Below are positions 1 to 12,835 of a stretch of DNA of 64,000 nucleotides, in pieces; the first letter of the stretch is position 1; each line of letters begins with the position of its first letter. Source of the DNA: Patagioenas fasciata. Taxonomy: Eukaryota; Chordata; Aves; Columbiformes; Columbidae. The position numbers and the translations under genes were made by a program. The stretch covers positions 36,035,501-36,099,500 of the forward strand of contig NC_092526.1 of NCBI RefSeq assembly GCF_037038585.1, in the 5' to 3' direction. The notes below the pieces were generated by a model. The model saw only the letters and a program-made list of their open reading frames with translations. It was not told the DNA's origin and ran no database searches.

Positions 1-3000
1 ATGGGTGCACGTGTCTCCTCCAGCAGAAATAAAGATCTGGGAAACCGGACACCCCTTGCACATATCTTGGAGTCAGTCCTCCTGGTATTCTTTTTGGTCT
101 GCAACGTATTGAACAGAATAACAATCTCTTCGGGCCTTTAAAAGCAAAATTCATAAAGCTATGATCTGTCCTGAGTATTATATAAATTCACTCCTAGAAT
201 CAAGAAGCGGTCTCCAAATGGCCTGCTGCTAAACCTCAGATGTCATCACATGGGAACATCCAACTCAGAAGTATCAGCTCACCACAAGCATCCCAGTGGG
301 GTAGGACCCAAGTCACGGAGATCTGGTTTTAGCCCTGGATGAGCCCCAGGCAGAAGGAACAAGTAAGCAGTGCAAATCAGAGGCGTACCAAGTTCATGCA
401 GCAAGCGAGACTGATCTCCCCTGGTATGCTTTCTCCTGGTGGATCCACCGGGGAAGTCTATGCTGCAGGTCCCTATGGAGCGAGAGGGGAAATCTTGATC
501 TCTTCCTGAGGTAAGTGCTACCTCCTTGCTCGTTCTGTTCATACTGACATGGATTCGCAGCCTTTTGTGGAATTTACACTATAAATACATATGCTGGTTT
601 CCAAAATAGCCTCGCAGGGTTAAACTGTAAACAGTGCTGCTCCCTGATTTTTCCTGCATCTATTTTAGTAGCTCTGCAGAACCTGCAGCAAGCCCCGTTT
701 TCTGGGATTCTCTCTCCCAGACACTCCTCACTCTCAACACACGGAATGGCTTCGGTTCCAAACCCATTTGCTCGATGGCATGGGAAAAAGCAGAGAGGTA
801 ACTAGAGAAACAGAACGTTTGGCAAATGTGTATTGAACTTCTCACAACAAACCCATTAGTTCACGCAGCCCATCTCTATGGCAACCAAACAGCACAAAAA
901 CAAGACATTAACACCTAAATTTATTAGCGTGCAAGTGCTTAGCTATTATCATTCCAGGGGTATATTCCCCTCCTCACCCCCCCATCTCGTTTTGGTTCAT
1001 AATGAATACAACTCTATTCTAGTTCAAATGCCAATGTAAACATAGGCACACAATTTACAGACAGCAGAGCTGAAGCTTTCGTATTTTTAATCACAGCTTG
1101 GAAAACAAAAAGAAAAACAAAACAGGAAAAAAGGCTGCGTATAATGACTTACCCAATTTCTATTTTATTTTGCAAGATGGCTAAAGATTTGCAAGTCATG
1201 GGGAAAAATACTACACATCCTACCCTACGAAGATCTTAATTAGAGAAATTGGGAGTATATACTGCTTCTCCCAACACAATTTCAAAGCACCTTCCCTTTA
1301 TACTATATGGACACTACAAGCAGTTGAGAAAAATGTAACACCATCTCCACTGTGTCTCAAGGCTTCAGGTCATGTCACAGGCACTGGGGTGTGTTACTAT
1401 TTGGGTGTGTTGACTCCAGAAATAAGCAAAGGGAGGATTAAGATGCTGGGAAGCAGAGACTCTGCACAGCATCATGGGTTCTGGCATCCAAGCTAATGAA
1501 TTCAGACATTTTTGGAGATCTAAGTGTGCCTGAGGGTCCGGAGTGAATTTCAGTGGCCTCAAGAGCAAAGATCATACTAGGACAGCTTGTAGAAGACAAC
1601 AAGGTGTTAGGTCTTCATCTTTGCAAGTCAAAGTAAAGCAGGAAAACAAAGGATATGTCTCAGCCCAAGGCACATTTGAAGCTGTGTTGGCCATTCACAG
1701 TGCTAACAACACTCTTTGCATTTAACTGTTTGCTAAGCTTTCCTTTTTCATTTTTGCTTCAGGATTCAAAATAGCTTTCGATAGGAATAAGGACCTGCGT
1801 CTCTTGGGGTGGATAGTCTTACAGAGTCACTGGTTGCTGTCAGGCATAGGAATTGGGACCAGACAGACTGGCATCCTAGTCCTGTCCAGAGATCTCCATG
1901 TTGTCCAGATGTAAAACAGGCCCCATTGCCAGGACAGGACTGCCCTCCCAACAGCAGCAGTGCAGATAAGTTAGATACAGAAAAGCCTTCAGTGGCATAT
2001 GGCAGTGAGCCCTGCCTGAGGATCAAACAGACTTTATAAATAAGTGGTTACCATTTCTGGAATCAGAGCAAAGCCGATACATGGTTAGCGATAAGTCTCA
2101 AACACAAATGGATCTCATAAGTTGGTAAGTACTGCAGGCGATGGATCAGGCTCATCAGTACTCCAAGTATGCTAATAAAGATTGATAATCTAGCGTTAAA
2201 CTCTCCATCACTGCACAGGGGAGGGTAGAGAGAATAACAGCTCTGAAGGCCACCAGAGCCATTCTGACATCAAGTAACAACTGCCGCAAACTTCAGCGTA
2301 ACACCTCAAGGTCTGTGTGTTGCAGGGGGTACCTAATGAACCGCTTGGCTCCACACACCAGACTCAAGAGGTCCGGAAATCCTTTTCTAGACCATTTGGC
2401 ATTTTCCCCCTTCCATCATGCACTGCTATTTCCAGGTAAAAGGCACCTTGTCTTGGGACTAATTCAGATTAAATCACTGTAGGGTTAATTCAGATGTAAT
2501 CATTAAACATTCTATGTCTTTGCATGACAACAGCAAAGAAAATTCAGGCTAAACATTCAGAAAAAAAGTCTTTAGTGGGAAGGGCAACAACACATTGGGA
2601 GATGATGCCTTGGAAGAGCATGGAGGCTCCACAAAGACCTGTTGGGAATTACTAATGCAAAAATTGGTCCTGCCCAGGGACAAAAGGAGGAACCAGATGT
2701 CTGCCCAGGACACCAAAGACAGTCACTGCATCAATGGTGTTGAGTGCAGCGTGTCCACCTCTTGTGCAGTGCTACAACCACAGGTGACAAGTTCCACGAA
2801 AAGTAAGATTTGCCACTGTCACCAGCATCATTTGCCACAGTATGGAGTGGATTTGAAATGCTAGATCAGCCTGATCAAAGTCAGAGCAGTCAGGCCATGG
2901 ATTTTCACAAGGTTTTTCAGCTCTTTAAGCGGAGATGCTAGTGTGAAAAGGGACTGACTTCCCTCCAGAGGACCAAGTGCACGCCCTATAACTCCTTCTC

Positions 3001-4631
3001 AGCACTGACAGCAAATGGATTACAGAGACAGGTTAAAAACAAAAAAAAAGCATCAAACCAATCTTCTCCTCCAGCTTCCCTCAGGTGGTGTCAATAGAGC
3101 ATTTTTGAACTTACATCAGTGGAACCAAGAGCCAGATTTAGCTCATCACTGTACAGAAGGTCTAATGCCAAATTGCTTGTCATCTAATTTCAGACATGTG
3201 ATCAGAAAATGTTTAACATAAGGGTTGCAATATATTAACCACACTCCCATTAGCAGTGGAACAATCCATTACTAATATCCCTCCATCCTCAGGCAGCACC
3301 TCCTCCTGAAAGCACACTGCCAAGATTTAAGCTGACCAGGGCCCCAATTTCCAGGCCCTTCAGGCAGGTTACAAGAAAGCAAATTAACAGGTTGAAACCC
3401 TGACAATCTGCTTCTGAAATAAGGTCACTGAGGATCCTGCAAGTCCCTAACTAGCTGGCTTGCTATCAGCTGAAAGACATTTCAAGAACATTAGCAATGG
3501 TGCCAAAAATATCTGGGCTCGTCCCTGCGGCAAAACAGCAGCAGGAGAAGGAGGCTGAGGATAAAATGTCAGTGCCTGAATAGGCAGAGTGAAGGGTGGA
3601 GCTGAGATGTTGAGATCTTGCTTATTGGGGTAACTCCACTGCCAGGCAGAATAAAACAGCCACCAGCTGGGAGGGGATGCGCTTCAGCAGCAGAGCACGG
3701 GCACGCGCACCCTTGGGAACTCACTCCATTGCAAGTCCCCATAGACCTGCAACAACAGTTCAAAAAGGTCCAACGAGAGACCTGCAAAGTGGTTTTCCTG
3801 CTTTAGAAAGGAAAACATTGCCAGTCACACTCACCCCAAACCACTCTAGTGAGTATCTTGCTTTCTACTACCCAGAGCTTATATTCTTTGCCACCACGAC
3901 ATTTCATCAGACCTCTGATGATACATCTAAGCACGCAGCAGCAAAACTGGCTTGAAATAAACTTTCAGCATGTCCAGTCTGCTACAAAAGATGCAATTCC
4001 ACCAAAACCTAACGCTTGGCAATATCATGTCTACCTCACCAATGTTTTTCCTCTACAGGAAAAAAAATCTTTTCCCATCTCTAGTCTCTCATTTCAGTGT
4101 TTCAGAAGGAAAGGCTTTCTTTTTCTCCAGTGTGCTAACTGCTATCTAACAAAATTAATACCTTCAAGCTTCAGTATAAACCCAGCCTAAGAAAAGCTTC
4201 AAGTTGACCTGGCATAAGATATCTCATAACCTTCTTTCACAATTGGATTTGTTTTCTAAATTAAGCATCCTGAAACTTCCATACCAAGTCTTGGTGCTTT
4301 TCCCTCCAGAGTCCATCACCGGGGTGAGGCGGGTGCTCTGCTCCTGGTCCATGTGAACACAAACCAGCTCTGACCGCTCTCTTCAAACATAACAACGTTT
4401 CTGACTCAAAAATTCATGTCACCATGCCACTATCCTGAAGGAGAAAGGCACACTGGAATATATGCAGATCCTGGGTACTAGCTTCTGGTGATTAATACCC
4501 TCACTCCACATATTCATGCACATAGATGCAGATTGTGCAATAGCTTTGAAAAATCATCCAGGCCCTCCGGAGACAGTGCCATCTTGAATACATTAGCTGT
4601 GTTATGAATAAATCAGTGAACAAAAGCCAAC

Positions 4632-4645
4632 TTTTTTTTTTTTTT
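4632..4645. repeat. T14 homopolymer
   Basis: Fourteen consecutive T bases. No retroposon body was recognised on either side, so it is recorded as a simple repeat only. Confidence 0.9.
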
Positions 4646-4824
4646 GACTATGTGGCAAAGACAGAGGAGAAAGATACGTAACAGGAGAGAGGTGGAGCAA
4701 ATGACACCAACATCCTGAGAGTGCCCTGTGATGCCGATTAGTCTTGGTGGAGCTACGCATGATCAAGAGGTGCCCAAGTCCAGACCTGGAGGCTGCCGCT
4801 GCCCGAGCATGTTTATTTGAGTTC

Positions 4825-4840
4825 TGCATGCATGCATGCG
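4825..4840. repeat. Short (TGCA)n tract
   Basis: TGCATGCATGCATGCG is a self-complementary tetranucleotide repeat of three and a half units. It is small and may have no function. Confidence 0.85.
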
Positions 4841-7800
4841 TGTTCCCAGCAGGATGGGATGTAAACGGGCCCAGCCATCCCTGCCCAGCCCTCCATCCTC
4901 GGGCATCTGCCAAAACTGTTCTGCTCGCACTAGCACGAGGTCACATTTCTTGGCAGAGAGAGCTCAGCTCCTTCTCCCCTCTCCCTTCCCCCATGCTCCT
5001 GGTAAAATATGAAAACAGCCTGCCACCTGCCATTTGCCTGGCCTGTTTCTCTCTGTCTGCCAAAAATTAGCAACATGCCCCAAAATATAATTGGAAACAC
5101 TGCACTGCACTGCAGGGGTCCCATTTCTGTTGCATAGAAGAGGCTTGAAAAAAAGCCAATTTAATTTCTAGATTCCCCAGGCTGCATATAGCTGCTAAGT
5201 GGGGAGGTAAAAAAAGTCACTTTTATCAGGCCAGTTCCTATTAGTATATTCAGATCTTTTAACAAGCCATGCCGTAGGAATCAGTGAGCTGTCATTGCAA
5301 GCAGATTTAGGGCATTGTTTCTTGGAATTAGAGTTGTGTGGGAGGTCAAAAGTTAGAGGCCAGCATTCCCAAACTTCAAGCCGAGGGCCTGGGTGCACAC
5401 AGCAGAGCTGGGGATGGCAGAGGATTTAGGAAGGCTGACATTAACCCTGCAAAGCAAACTGCCCCGTTCCCCCTCCTTCCCAGGAGATCTTGTGCAAGTC
5501 CCCAGCGCATCCGTGCAGGAGGCATCTGGAGATGAGTCCAGGGCTCTGTGGTGGCTTTGCTGCTATTGCAGCAGCCATGGCTTCAGCTCCTATTCTGTCT
5601 CCTCATTGAAATAGCTTTGGGATGCGCTGTGTGGCCAAGGGAGGGCTCTCACATCTCCTGTGCTCAGGGCAGCTCTGCATGCAGAACATACTGACCACCA
5701 AAGCTCCCAGGTCTACAGACCATGGGCTGGCACTGCAAAGCTAGCAGCTCTCTCTCTTTTGCAGAAGATGGTCAGAACAGAAGATCAAGAAAATACAGGG
5801 CACCTCATTCATGCCATGCTTTGGCAGAGAGCTTGGCCAGTGTGTTTTTGAAGATGAAAAGCAACATTTCACCCCAAAGAGCTGTTTATGTTGTCAGGGT
5901 TGACTTGTCAGGCTCACAGAAGTGCTGTGCCAGGTTGGCTTATTATGTTCCTCCCTCAAAATACACTGGGTCTGCTTCTTTCTTACAGGGTATCTGCATC
6001 CACTGTGCAACAGAGCTGTGCTAAAAACCAGGTCTTGAGGAGACCAGCACACACAGACACAGGAAACTCTGCTGTTCTCTCAGGAACAAAAAGCCCTGCT
6101 GAAGGGTTTCAGCTCTCAATGAGGGACAACAGTTGAGAATATATAACTAGGCAGTCAGCACATCACCCACCTCCAGGAATTACCGTAGGCCACCACAGCG
6201 TTTGCCCAACACAGAGAAGCAATCAGCACTTCCACTTTTTGCAGGACTAATTGAGATAATTCTCATAAATGAATTGCCAGCCCATCTTCAGCCTCACAGA
6301 GCACTAGCAACCACTGCACACACTGTGTGCTATAAAATTAATACTCACTGCCATCCACCCCAAGCAGCAATAATACCTTGACAAATACCTCCAGTAAAAC
6401 CAAGTGAAAAACCTCCTTGCCAGCCACCCTACAAAGATCTGGAGCCCTCCCTACTTCACCTGGACCCCTTGAATCCTGTTTTCTCCCTGACCTTATACCA
6501 AAGCTGTACAGCACAATCTCTGAGGGCGTTATGGTCTGAAGAACAATAATCTTGCCATTTTCTCTTAAGGAGAAGAGTGAATAAACCTGAATCACAGCAC
6601 TACTGCATAAATCCCCAAATCCTCTCTGGCCAGGTTCCTCAGAGAAGACGCACAGGGATGCCCAGATCAGGCATCCTGCGAGCACTCGGTTGTAACTAAG
6701 AGCCTTGCTGTGCAGCACACAAGGCAATAGGAAAATTGGATGTCCCTGGAGATAGAGCTGGGACTTGGATACCTAAATCACTTTATAGATCTGATGTGCA
6801 GAACTGTGGGCTGCCTTAATTTCAGTCTCAGAAGGGAAGGGCAAGAGGGAGCCCTGAAGGAACCCCAAGATTCCTTCTCATCAGGCTGCTTTCTGAATAG
6901 ACTTCAATAGATTAGGAAGTGAAAAATATGGTTGAATCTAACTACTTATAAATTCTTCAATATCAGAATTTTTTCTATAGCAAGAGTGCTAAGAAATAAT
7001 AGGATGACCCCATGTTTAAAAAAAAAAAGAGTCATTTCAAAATCCACAGCTGCTCCACATTTGCAATAAACTGTTTAAAAAAAAAATAAACCAATACATT
7101 TGCTCCAAGAAATATGCATTAGGCACTAGCAGCTTGCTTCCCTCATTCCTCTATCCCCAAGTACTTAAGCTGAAAGGAAGGGAAAACCTTGAAGTAATAT
7201 ATGCATGAAAAAGCCCCGAGAACAATAGCTACTCTCCAGTTGATTCCAAAGCTGTTATTAAACTTGGGGTTACCGTGCTAGCAGAGCGCAGCTTGAGCAG
7301 AAAACTCTGTATTCACCACCACCATCACCAGGCTCTGACAATGCAAGTGAGTCAGATTTCCACCTACAAATTCCTGGAAGTTCAAACCCTAAAGAGCAAC
7401 ATGCCAATATCTCAGTATTAGCAGGCTCAACTGGATAGCATTATGGAAACCTCCCCTGCTAGAGTAAAATACCGACAGACTAATCCTCAGACCAGAATGG
7501 GCAGGCTCTTACTTGGAGCCAAACATCGCCACTGTGTTTTTGAACTTTTCTAGTGGTCTTCAGAACAAGGTGCAGTCAATGTGAAGCAGCTAGAGTGTGT
7601 ATGTCGTACAAACCCTGCCCAAACCCTCAACTCTAGATGAGGAAAAAGGTTGGGTCAAAAAAGCAAGCATCCAGAAGCTGGCCAACAGTCTCTTTAGCCC
7701 CTGATAATCATCACCCCAAACCCATTCCACATTGTAGCAGCAGCATACATCCCACCCATCCAAAGCTATTTCACTGAACCTCCCACCCAGAAAAGGGGAA

Positions 7801-8725
7801 CACACCTCATCCTGCATAGGCTGGAAGGAGACAGATGGTTTGGCATTTCACTGGTAGCCCAGGAAGCAACAGACTCCTCCAATGAGCTATGAGACGATGC
7901 AACATGGTGGGAAAAATAAACATCAGAAGCATCCAGGTGCATCACTGACCACAGCAAAAGCGATGCTAATGCAGGTACACCGGAAACTTTCAATTCAGCT
8001 GCTCTGTGTTCTCAAGGTTGCACTCAGAATGGTGTTTGTACTGGTAGAGTCTTCATTGCCAAACTGAGAAATGCATGCTTGGTATCTGCAAGTAATCTGT
8101 TGTTTATAATGGGCAAGTGGAAGTATTTTAAATGTATAATAATAATAAAACCATCCATCAACATTCCTGCACAATGACAAAGGGGAGGTCTCCCCTCCTC
8201 CCACTCTGTGGGTGCTCTCAGAGGAAGAGATGCAGCCAGCTGTTTGGAAACAGGCTGTTGACAATACTGCAGAGTAAGATATAGGGTATTATGAGTCAAT
8301 TAAAAATGTATTGAGAGAGAATGAGCAGGAGGTACTGATCTTCTGAGTCCAGCTGTTTCACCCTTCTTGCAGGACAAGTAAACTGAAACTTTCAGATCTT
8401 CCATGGGGAGACCAGAAACAAAAAATCCAAACAAACGAGAAGACTTCAAAAAACACTTCTTTTTGCCAGCTGTGCTCCAACACTCCACTCACATCACGTA
8501 CTTGCACATGAGACACTTCACTGTTACACACAGCCAGGAAAATAGGACCAGCACAGAAAAACTAACCGCAATCTGTATTCATTGCAAAGAGGTCATGAGA
8601 GACCTGAACTGTCTGAAGCCAAGGTATGGAAAATAAAAATCAGCTACCAGGACCAGGCTGTAATTCACCTATAAGCTCTGATAGAGCTTAAACATGAAAG
8701 TTGTAAGTGCTTCTCAGGTTGAATT

Positions 8726-8773
<48 letters not shown>
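8726..8773. repeat. Microsatellite: A16 followed by (AT)n
   Basis: A run of 16 A bases passes directly into an AT dinucleotide repeat of about 32 bases with one TGTA interruption. The tract lies about 120 bases left of the old CR1 fragment. It is expected to be length-variable. Confidence 0.97.
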
Positions 8774-8894
8774 AAGAGGGAAGTGAAACATCTGAAGAGA
8801 GCTTCGGGAGAAATCCTTGGTGCTACAAGTACTTTATGCCAAGCCAGACCTTGGGAATAGCAAGAGAGCAGAGTGGAAGATGTTGGGAGAAGTG

Positions 8895-9545
8895 CAACAC
8901 ATTGTGCTATATTGTAAAAAAACTTTTGACAAGATACCTCAAAGGCTTTTAAATTAACTAAATTAAGATCCTCACAAAAGGGAGAAGATGGTAGAAAACA
9001 AAGTGTGAAACTAATGTATTTTTTTCAATAGTGATCAAGTACTACCAGGATGCTGTTCTTCAACATGCATAGGAAAAGTCTGGAGAAGGTATGAACAGAA
9101 AGGGCTCAAAGAGCTAAAATGTATAGGACAGTCACAACCAAATTAAAAAAATTATTAAAGGATACAAAAGCCGGTCATTATTCTGTACCATCCAAGGCCT
9201 AAGGGATCTGTATCAGCAGGATCAGGCAATGGGTTTGATACTGCAAAAGGAAACATCTTTTCCTCTCAGCACACAGTTAAACAGCGGAACTCATTGCCAC
9301 AGGACTTTGTGGGAGTCAAGAATATAAGACAACTGAAAAAGAATCAGACTCAGTTGAAGAAAATAGATCCAACAATGCCTAAAAAACACTGGGATCTGAT
9401 GGAAACTTCCAGGTCTGGACATTCCCCAAAATCCTGATGCTGGAATATGAGCTGGGAGCTCAGGGATGCAGCAGCCTTAGGTATGTCTCTGCTCCTAGTA
9501 CACTGAGCTTCAGGTGCTGGCTTGAGTGACCTTGATACGGCTACA
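8895..9545 (+). mobile_element. Old, degraded CR1-type LINE fragment
   Basis: Several short blocks in the right order resemble an older CR1 subfamily. CTTTTGACAAGATACCTCA with GGCTTTTAAATTAACTAAA resembles the FDKVPH-type reverse transcriptase region. GAAAAGTCTGGAGAAGGTAT follows. The 3' part has CTCAGCACACAGTTAAACAG and GGAACTCATTGCCACAGGA, with a GATGGAAACTTCCAG-like tail. No open frame survives, and deletions between the blocks are likely. It is much more diverged than the copy at 40.4 kb and so older. The boundaries are approximate, and the assignment rests on remembered family patterns rather than an alignment. Confidence 0.65.
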
Positions 9546-12214
9546 CAGGGCAGTTATGTATCAGACTGATTATTTTTGCAGCAAAAAAGTCCTTCTCTTC
9601 AGTTTGTTCCCCCTTTTGAAACCATTTCTAAATGTGTCTTTATTATTAAGAGATACTGGGAGAAGCTCAAGATAAGCCAGTAAGATTCACCAAGGCCACC
9701 CTTCCTAGGGTATACTTATTAACAATGTGGAAAGGACATCAGTCTCCCTGTCAAGACCATAAGCAGCAGGGATTTGGTTTAGTCTCAGCTAAAAAGCCCA
9801 AAGGTTCTTCCCTGCTAGACTGTGGAAACAGCAGCTGGATGTTATACCCCTCCTGTCCAGCCACCACTGGAGAGGAGAAGAGCTGTGGGTAGCAGCAGTA
9901 GCAGGACAGGATCAAGTATTATTGACTTAGGTGCTTTATGATTCAGAGTCCAGACAAGCACACACTAGGTTTGCATGCAATCCACTTGTTAACATTGCTT
10001 TTGCTTTACACCAGCTGCACTCACTCCTCCTTTGGTCCAGCTGAGCTCTAAAGTAAGAAGACGACTCTGTATGTCTTCCCTGACCACTGTGCAGCACCTA
10101 GTAGAGCAAAGTCCTTCCCAGAAGGACCTTCAGCTTGCAGTTAGTCATATTTATTCAGGAGGCGCTAGAGCAGATCGATATTTCTACTGATGGACAAGAT
10201 GATGTGGAGGGGTTCAGAGTTGACTTTAGGCACCTCAGAGAGCAGTTCCCTTTGCCTAACCAGGCAAGCAGGATCCCCAAGCACCTGTGCCTTGCCACTC
10301 TAGCCCCAGCTCGAAGGCTAAAATCCTGGGAGCTCTCCTCGCAGTAGGAGAAAGCAGAGCAATCTTTTCATCCAGCATGTCAAGAAAGCTGTTTCACAGG
10401 AAGCTCTGCCAGGCTTTCTGCAATATTTCCTACAGCCAGGCCCATCCCCTTGCTTTTCCCACCAAGGAACATTTTGTTCGAAGACAGCTAGTGAGCCATT
10501 TACATTTGCCTATAAAATGATATTGGGTTATTTCTCCCCTCCTTTCCCACCCCTTGGCTGCCTCTGGTTTGCAGAGCTTGTCAGGGTTAATTGCATTGGT
10601 TTTTTCATTGAGGGAGTTTCTCCTCTTTGCATGTGTTTTCTGTTCTGAGCATAGCACAGTTTCAACAGGTTTTTGATGCTGTTGTTGTTCTTTTTCTTAA
10701 CAAGAGCTGCTGTTATGAAATGCATCCTCATAGTCCTGCCAAGGTCCCGGCCAACTGAGAACCAGCTCTATTTGACGCAGAAGCAAATTGAGACCATTTG
10801 GTACTTGGGGCACTGGACATCTTATTCAATCTGCAAGGGAGCTGGGAACAGGGCTGAGTTTCTCCTCCCTCCCCTTCCCTTTCAATATACTCATTTGTTC
10901 CTGCAGAAACAGTCTGTTTCTTTTCCAGTCTTCCCTTTTCCTTAATTTTATCCACATGCAGTCCAAGATGGACATGGAAAATTACCTGCCCGCTACTCTC
11001 AGCAGATGCCTGCCATCAGATAGGTCAACAAATTAGTCTTGGGGACGCAAGCTGTCCTTTGCACCCTTTTGCCAGGGGCAAAGCTACTCAGATGGCAGCA
11101 AAAGCAGAGCAGTCCAGGGGAAAGTCTCCGAGCCAACACAGGGTAGAGACCCGCAGCTGATCATGGAGCCGAACTCTGTGGGAGAGCACCTTCTCTTCCA
11201 GCACACTGGGGGATTTGAGGTCTAGGGGAGGAGACTGCAGATCCCCTACCAAGCGAGACCTTCTCCCCCACAGAGAGAGAGTGTCTCAGCCTTGAGGGGG
11301 CCTGCATCAAGAACGCAGCTGTTGTGTGTGGAGTCTGGGCTATAGCTTCTCTTCCCCACTCTTTTCCCCGATGTAGCAGTTCATTTATCAGGGAAACACG
11401 ACAGCAAGCTGAGGTGGTGGGAGAGCTGGACCACAGCTGTGCTCCCAGCTGCCCGCTGCTTGGATGGGACTTGACACACACCATCCCAACACCAGCTTGG
11501 CTGGACAGAGGCTACATGGGACCATCCACTCTTGCATCCAGCACAAGCCAGGCAGACAAGCCCGAAGATCTTTCACTCAGGTCAATGTTTCCTTCCTGTG
11601 AAAGATAAGAGGGATGTCCTAGGTGAAGAACAGTACCAGCTCAAGTGCAGTGAGAGGTAGACAACCACACACGCCACCCCACAAGCTCCAGAAGGTGACA
11701 GGTCAGGCAAGGTAGCTTCCTTCCTACCCTGACACAAGAGATGGAAGCAAAGCCTCCCCTCCCATGGCCTGCCCAAAAGAACCATTCCAGGGCATTGCCT
11801 GCCCCAGAAGAGATGCTGTTCCCTGTCAGATTCTCCTACAGCCAGCTGGGACCACGATGACTTTGTCCAGGCTTCAGAGGCATGGAGCACTGGGCTGCTC
11901 CATAAGGTTTGGGCACCACAGACTGACTCCAGAGAGCCCTTGAACCCCATTAAGTGTCCAGGCACTATTTTAACTAATGGAGATTACCTGTTTTACCACA
12001 CACCCAGCCCTGCCAATCCCAAGAAAGGAAAACCAAAACATTTCAACAGGGAGTTGAACTATTTAAACCAAGCCTTTGACTCAGCCAGATTGTCAAGCCA
12101 AAGAGCCCACATTCATGCCCATGGAAACTGTGGGGATTGGACACAAGAGCATGTCTCGGCAGCACCGCCATCACCCTGCTCTGGGAAGTCCCTCAACTTA
12201 TAGTAGAGAGCAGT
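9546..12214. other. Intergenic stretch, no gene seen
   Basis: Unique-looking sequence between the old CR1 fragment and the first AT-rich candidate element. Open frames of up to 127 codons on both strands appear to be chance. Nothing else is supported. Confidence 0.7.
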
Positions 12215-12425
12215 AATTATATTTTAAAACCTCCAGTTCTAATAAAACCCATTTGCACACATTCAGAAGACTTGAATACGACTTGCAGTTCTTCGCAAGC
12301 CCTTAGATTATTTTCAACAACTACAAAATTGTTGGATAATTGCAATAAATTGCATGCGGGGGTTGTTTTGGTTTGGGATTTACTTTCACAGCCTCACAAT
12401 TAATTATTTTTTTTTAATCGCGATG
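12215..12425. promoter_or_regulatory. Candidate conserved non-coding element, AT-rich
   Basis: This is an AT-rich island in GC-richer surroundings. It contains GATTATTTTCAACAACTACA, TTGTTGGATAATTGCAATAA, AATTAATTA (12399-12407) and the CpG-containing palindrome ATCGCGAT (12417-12424). It has no coding potential and no recognised repeat. The dense homeodomain-type cores and retained CpGs resemble vertebrate developmental enhancers, but conservation cannot be judged from one sequence. Confidence 0.25.
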
Positions 12426-12584
12426 GTGGCAGCCACAACGAGGACTTGTGGGGCTGTGGCTGACTTGCCACTCTGGGGACAACAGCAGTGGGGTTGAGGT
12501 TACCTCACATGGCTGTGTAAGGGTGAGGTGACCCCACCGCAGCCCCTCGTCCCCCAGCACCAAGCCCATGGCAACAGCCCATAA

Positions 12585-12835
12585 AGCGCCTTCCTCCTGT
12601 TGCTTTGCTAAATAATCCTTTAAATACTCTCTGTATCTCTTACCTGCAATAAATCAGTGAGCCTTCACCGTAAAATGGAGATTCTTTGGGGTGGAGGGGG
12701 ATAATTACATCCCCCCCTTCATGCCATCTTGGCTTGCCTGGAAAAGATGCGAGCATAAAGGCTGGGTTGTAAATCATTTTCACACACATTAATGCAACTA
12801 TTTTTGCCAGGGAGACTGAGGAAATAAGAAGTACA
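12585..12835. promoter_or_regulatory. Candidate regulatory tract with TAATTA hairpin
   Basis: A non-repetitive AT-rich tract holds GGGGGAT and ATCCCCC as a perfect seven-base stem around the loop AATTAC (12696-12715). TAATTA (12702-12707), a classic homeodomain core, overlaps stem and loop. The flanks include AATAATCCTTTAAATACTCT and TTGTAAATCATTTTCACACA. The regulatory role is inferred from appearance only. Confidence 0.22.

Larger units (their letters stand above)
1..8725. other. Intergenic stretch, no gene seen
   Basis: No exon, RNA gene or transposon is recognisable apart from the simple repeats listed. Open frames of up to about 130 codons (for example 6338-6727 minus) have no family resemblance. 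Short A runs occur near 7020 and 7078. The ATGGCAACC at about 874 is only an X-box half-site. Confidence 0.7.

Noticed and set aside
6338..6727. 129-codon minus-strand open frame with a hydrophobic end
   Set aside because: I first considered a transposon-derived or membrane protein fragment, but no block matched a family I know and there is no splice or promoter context.
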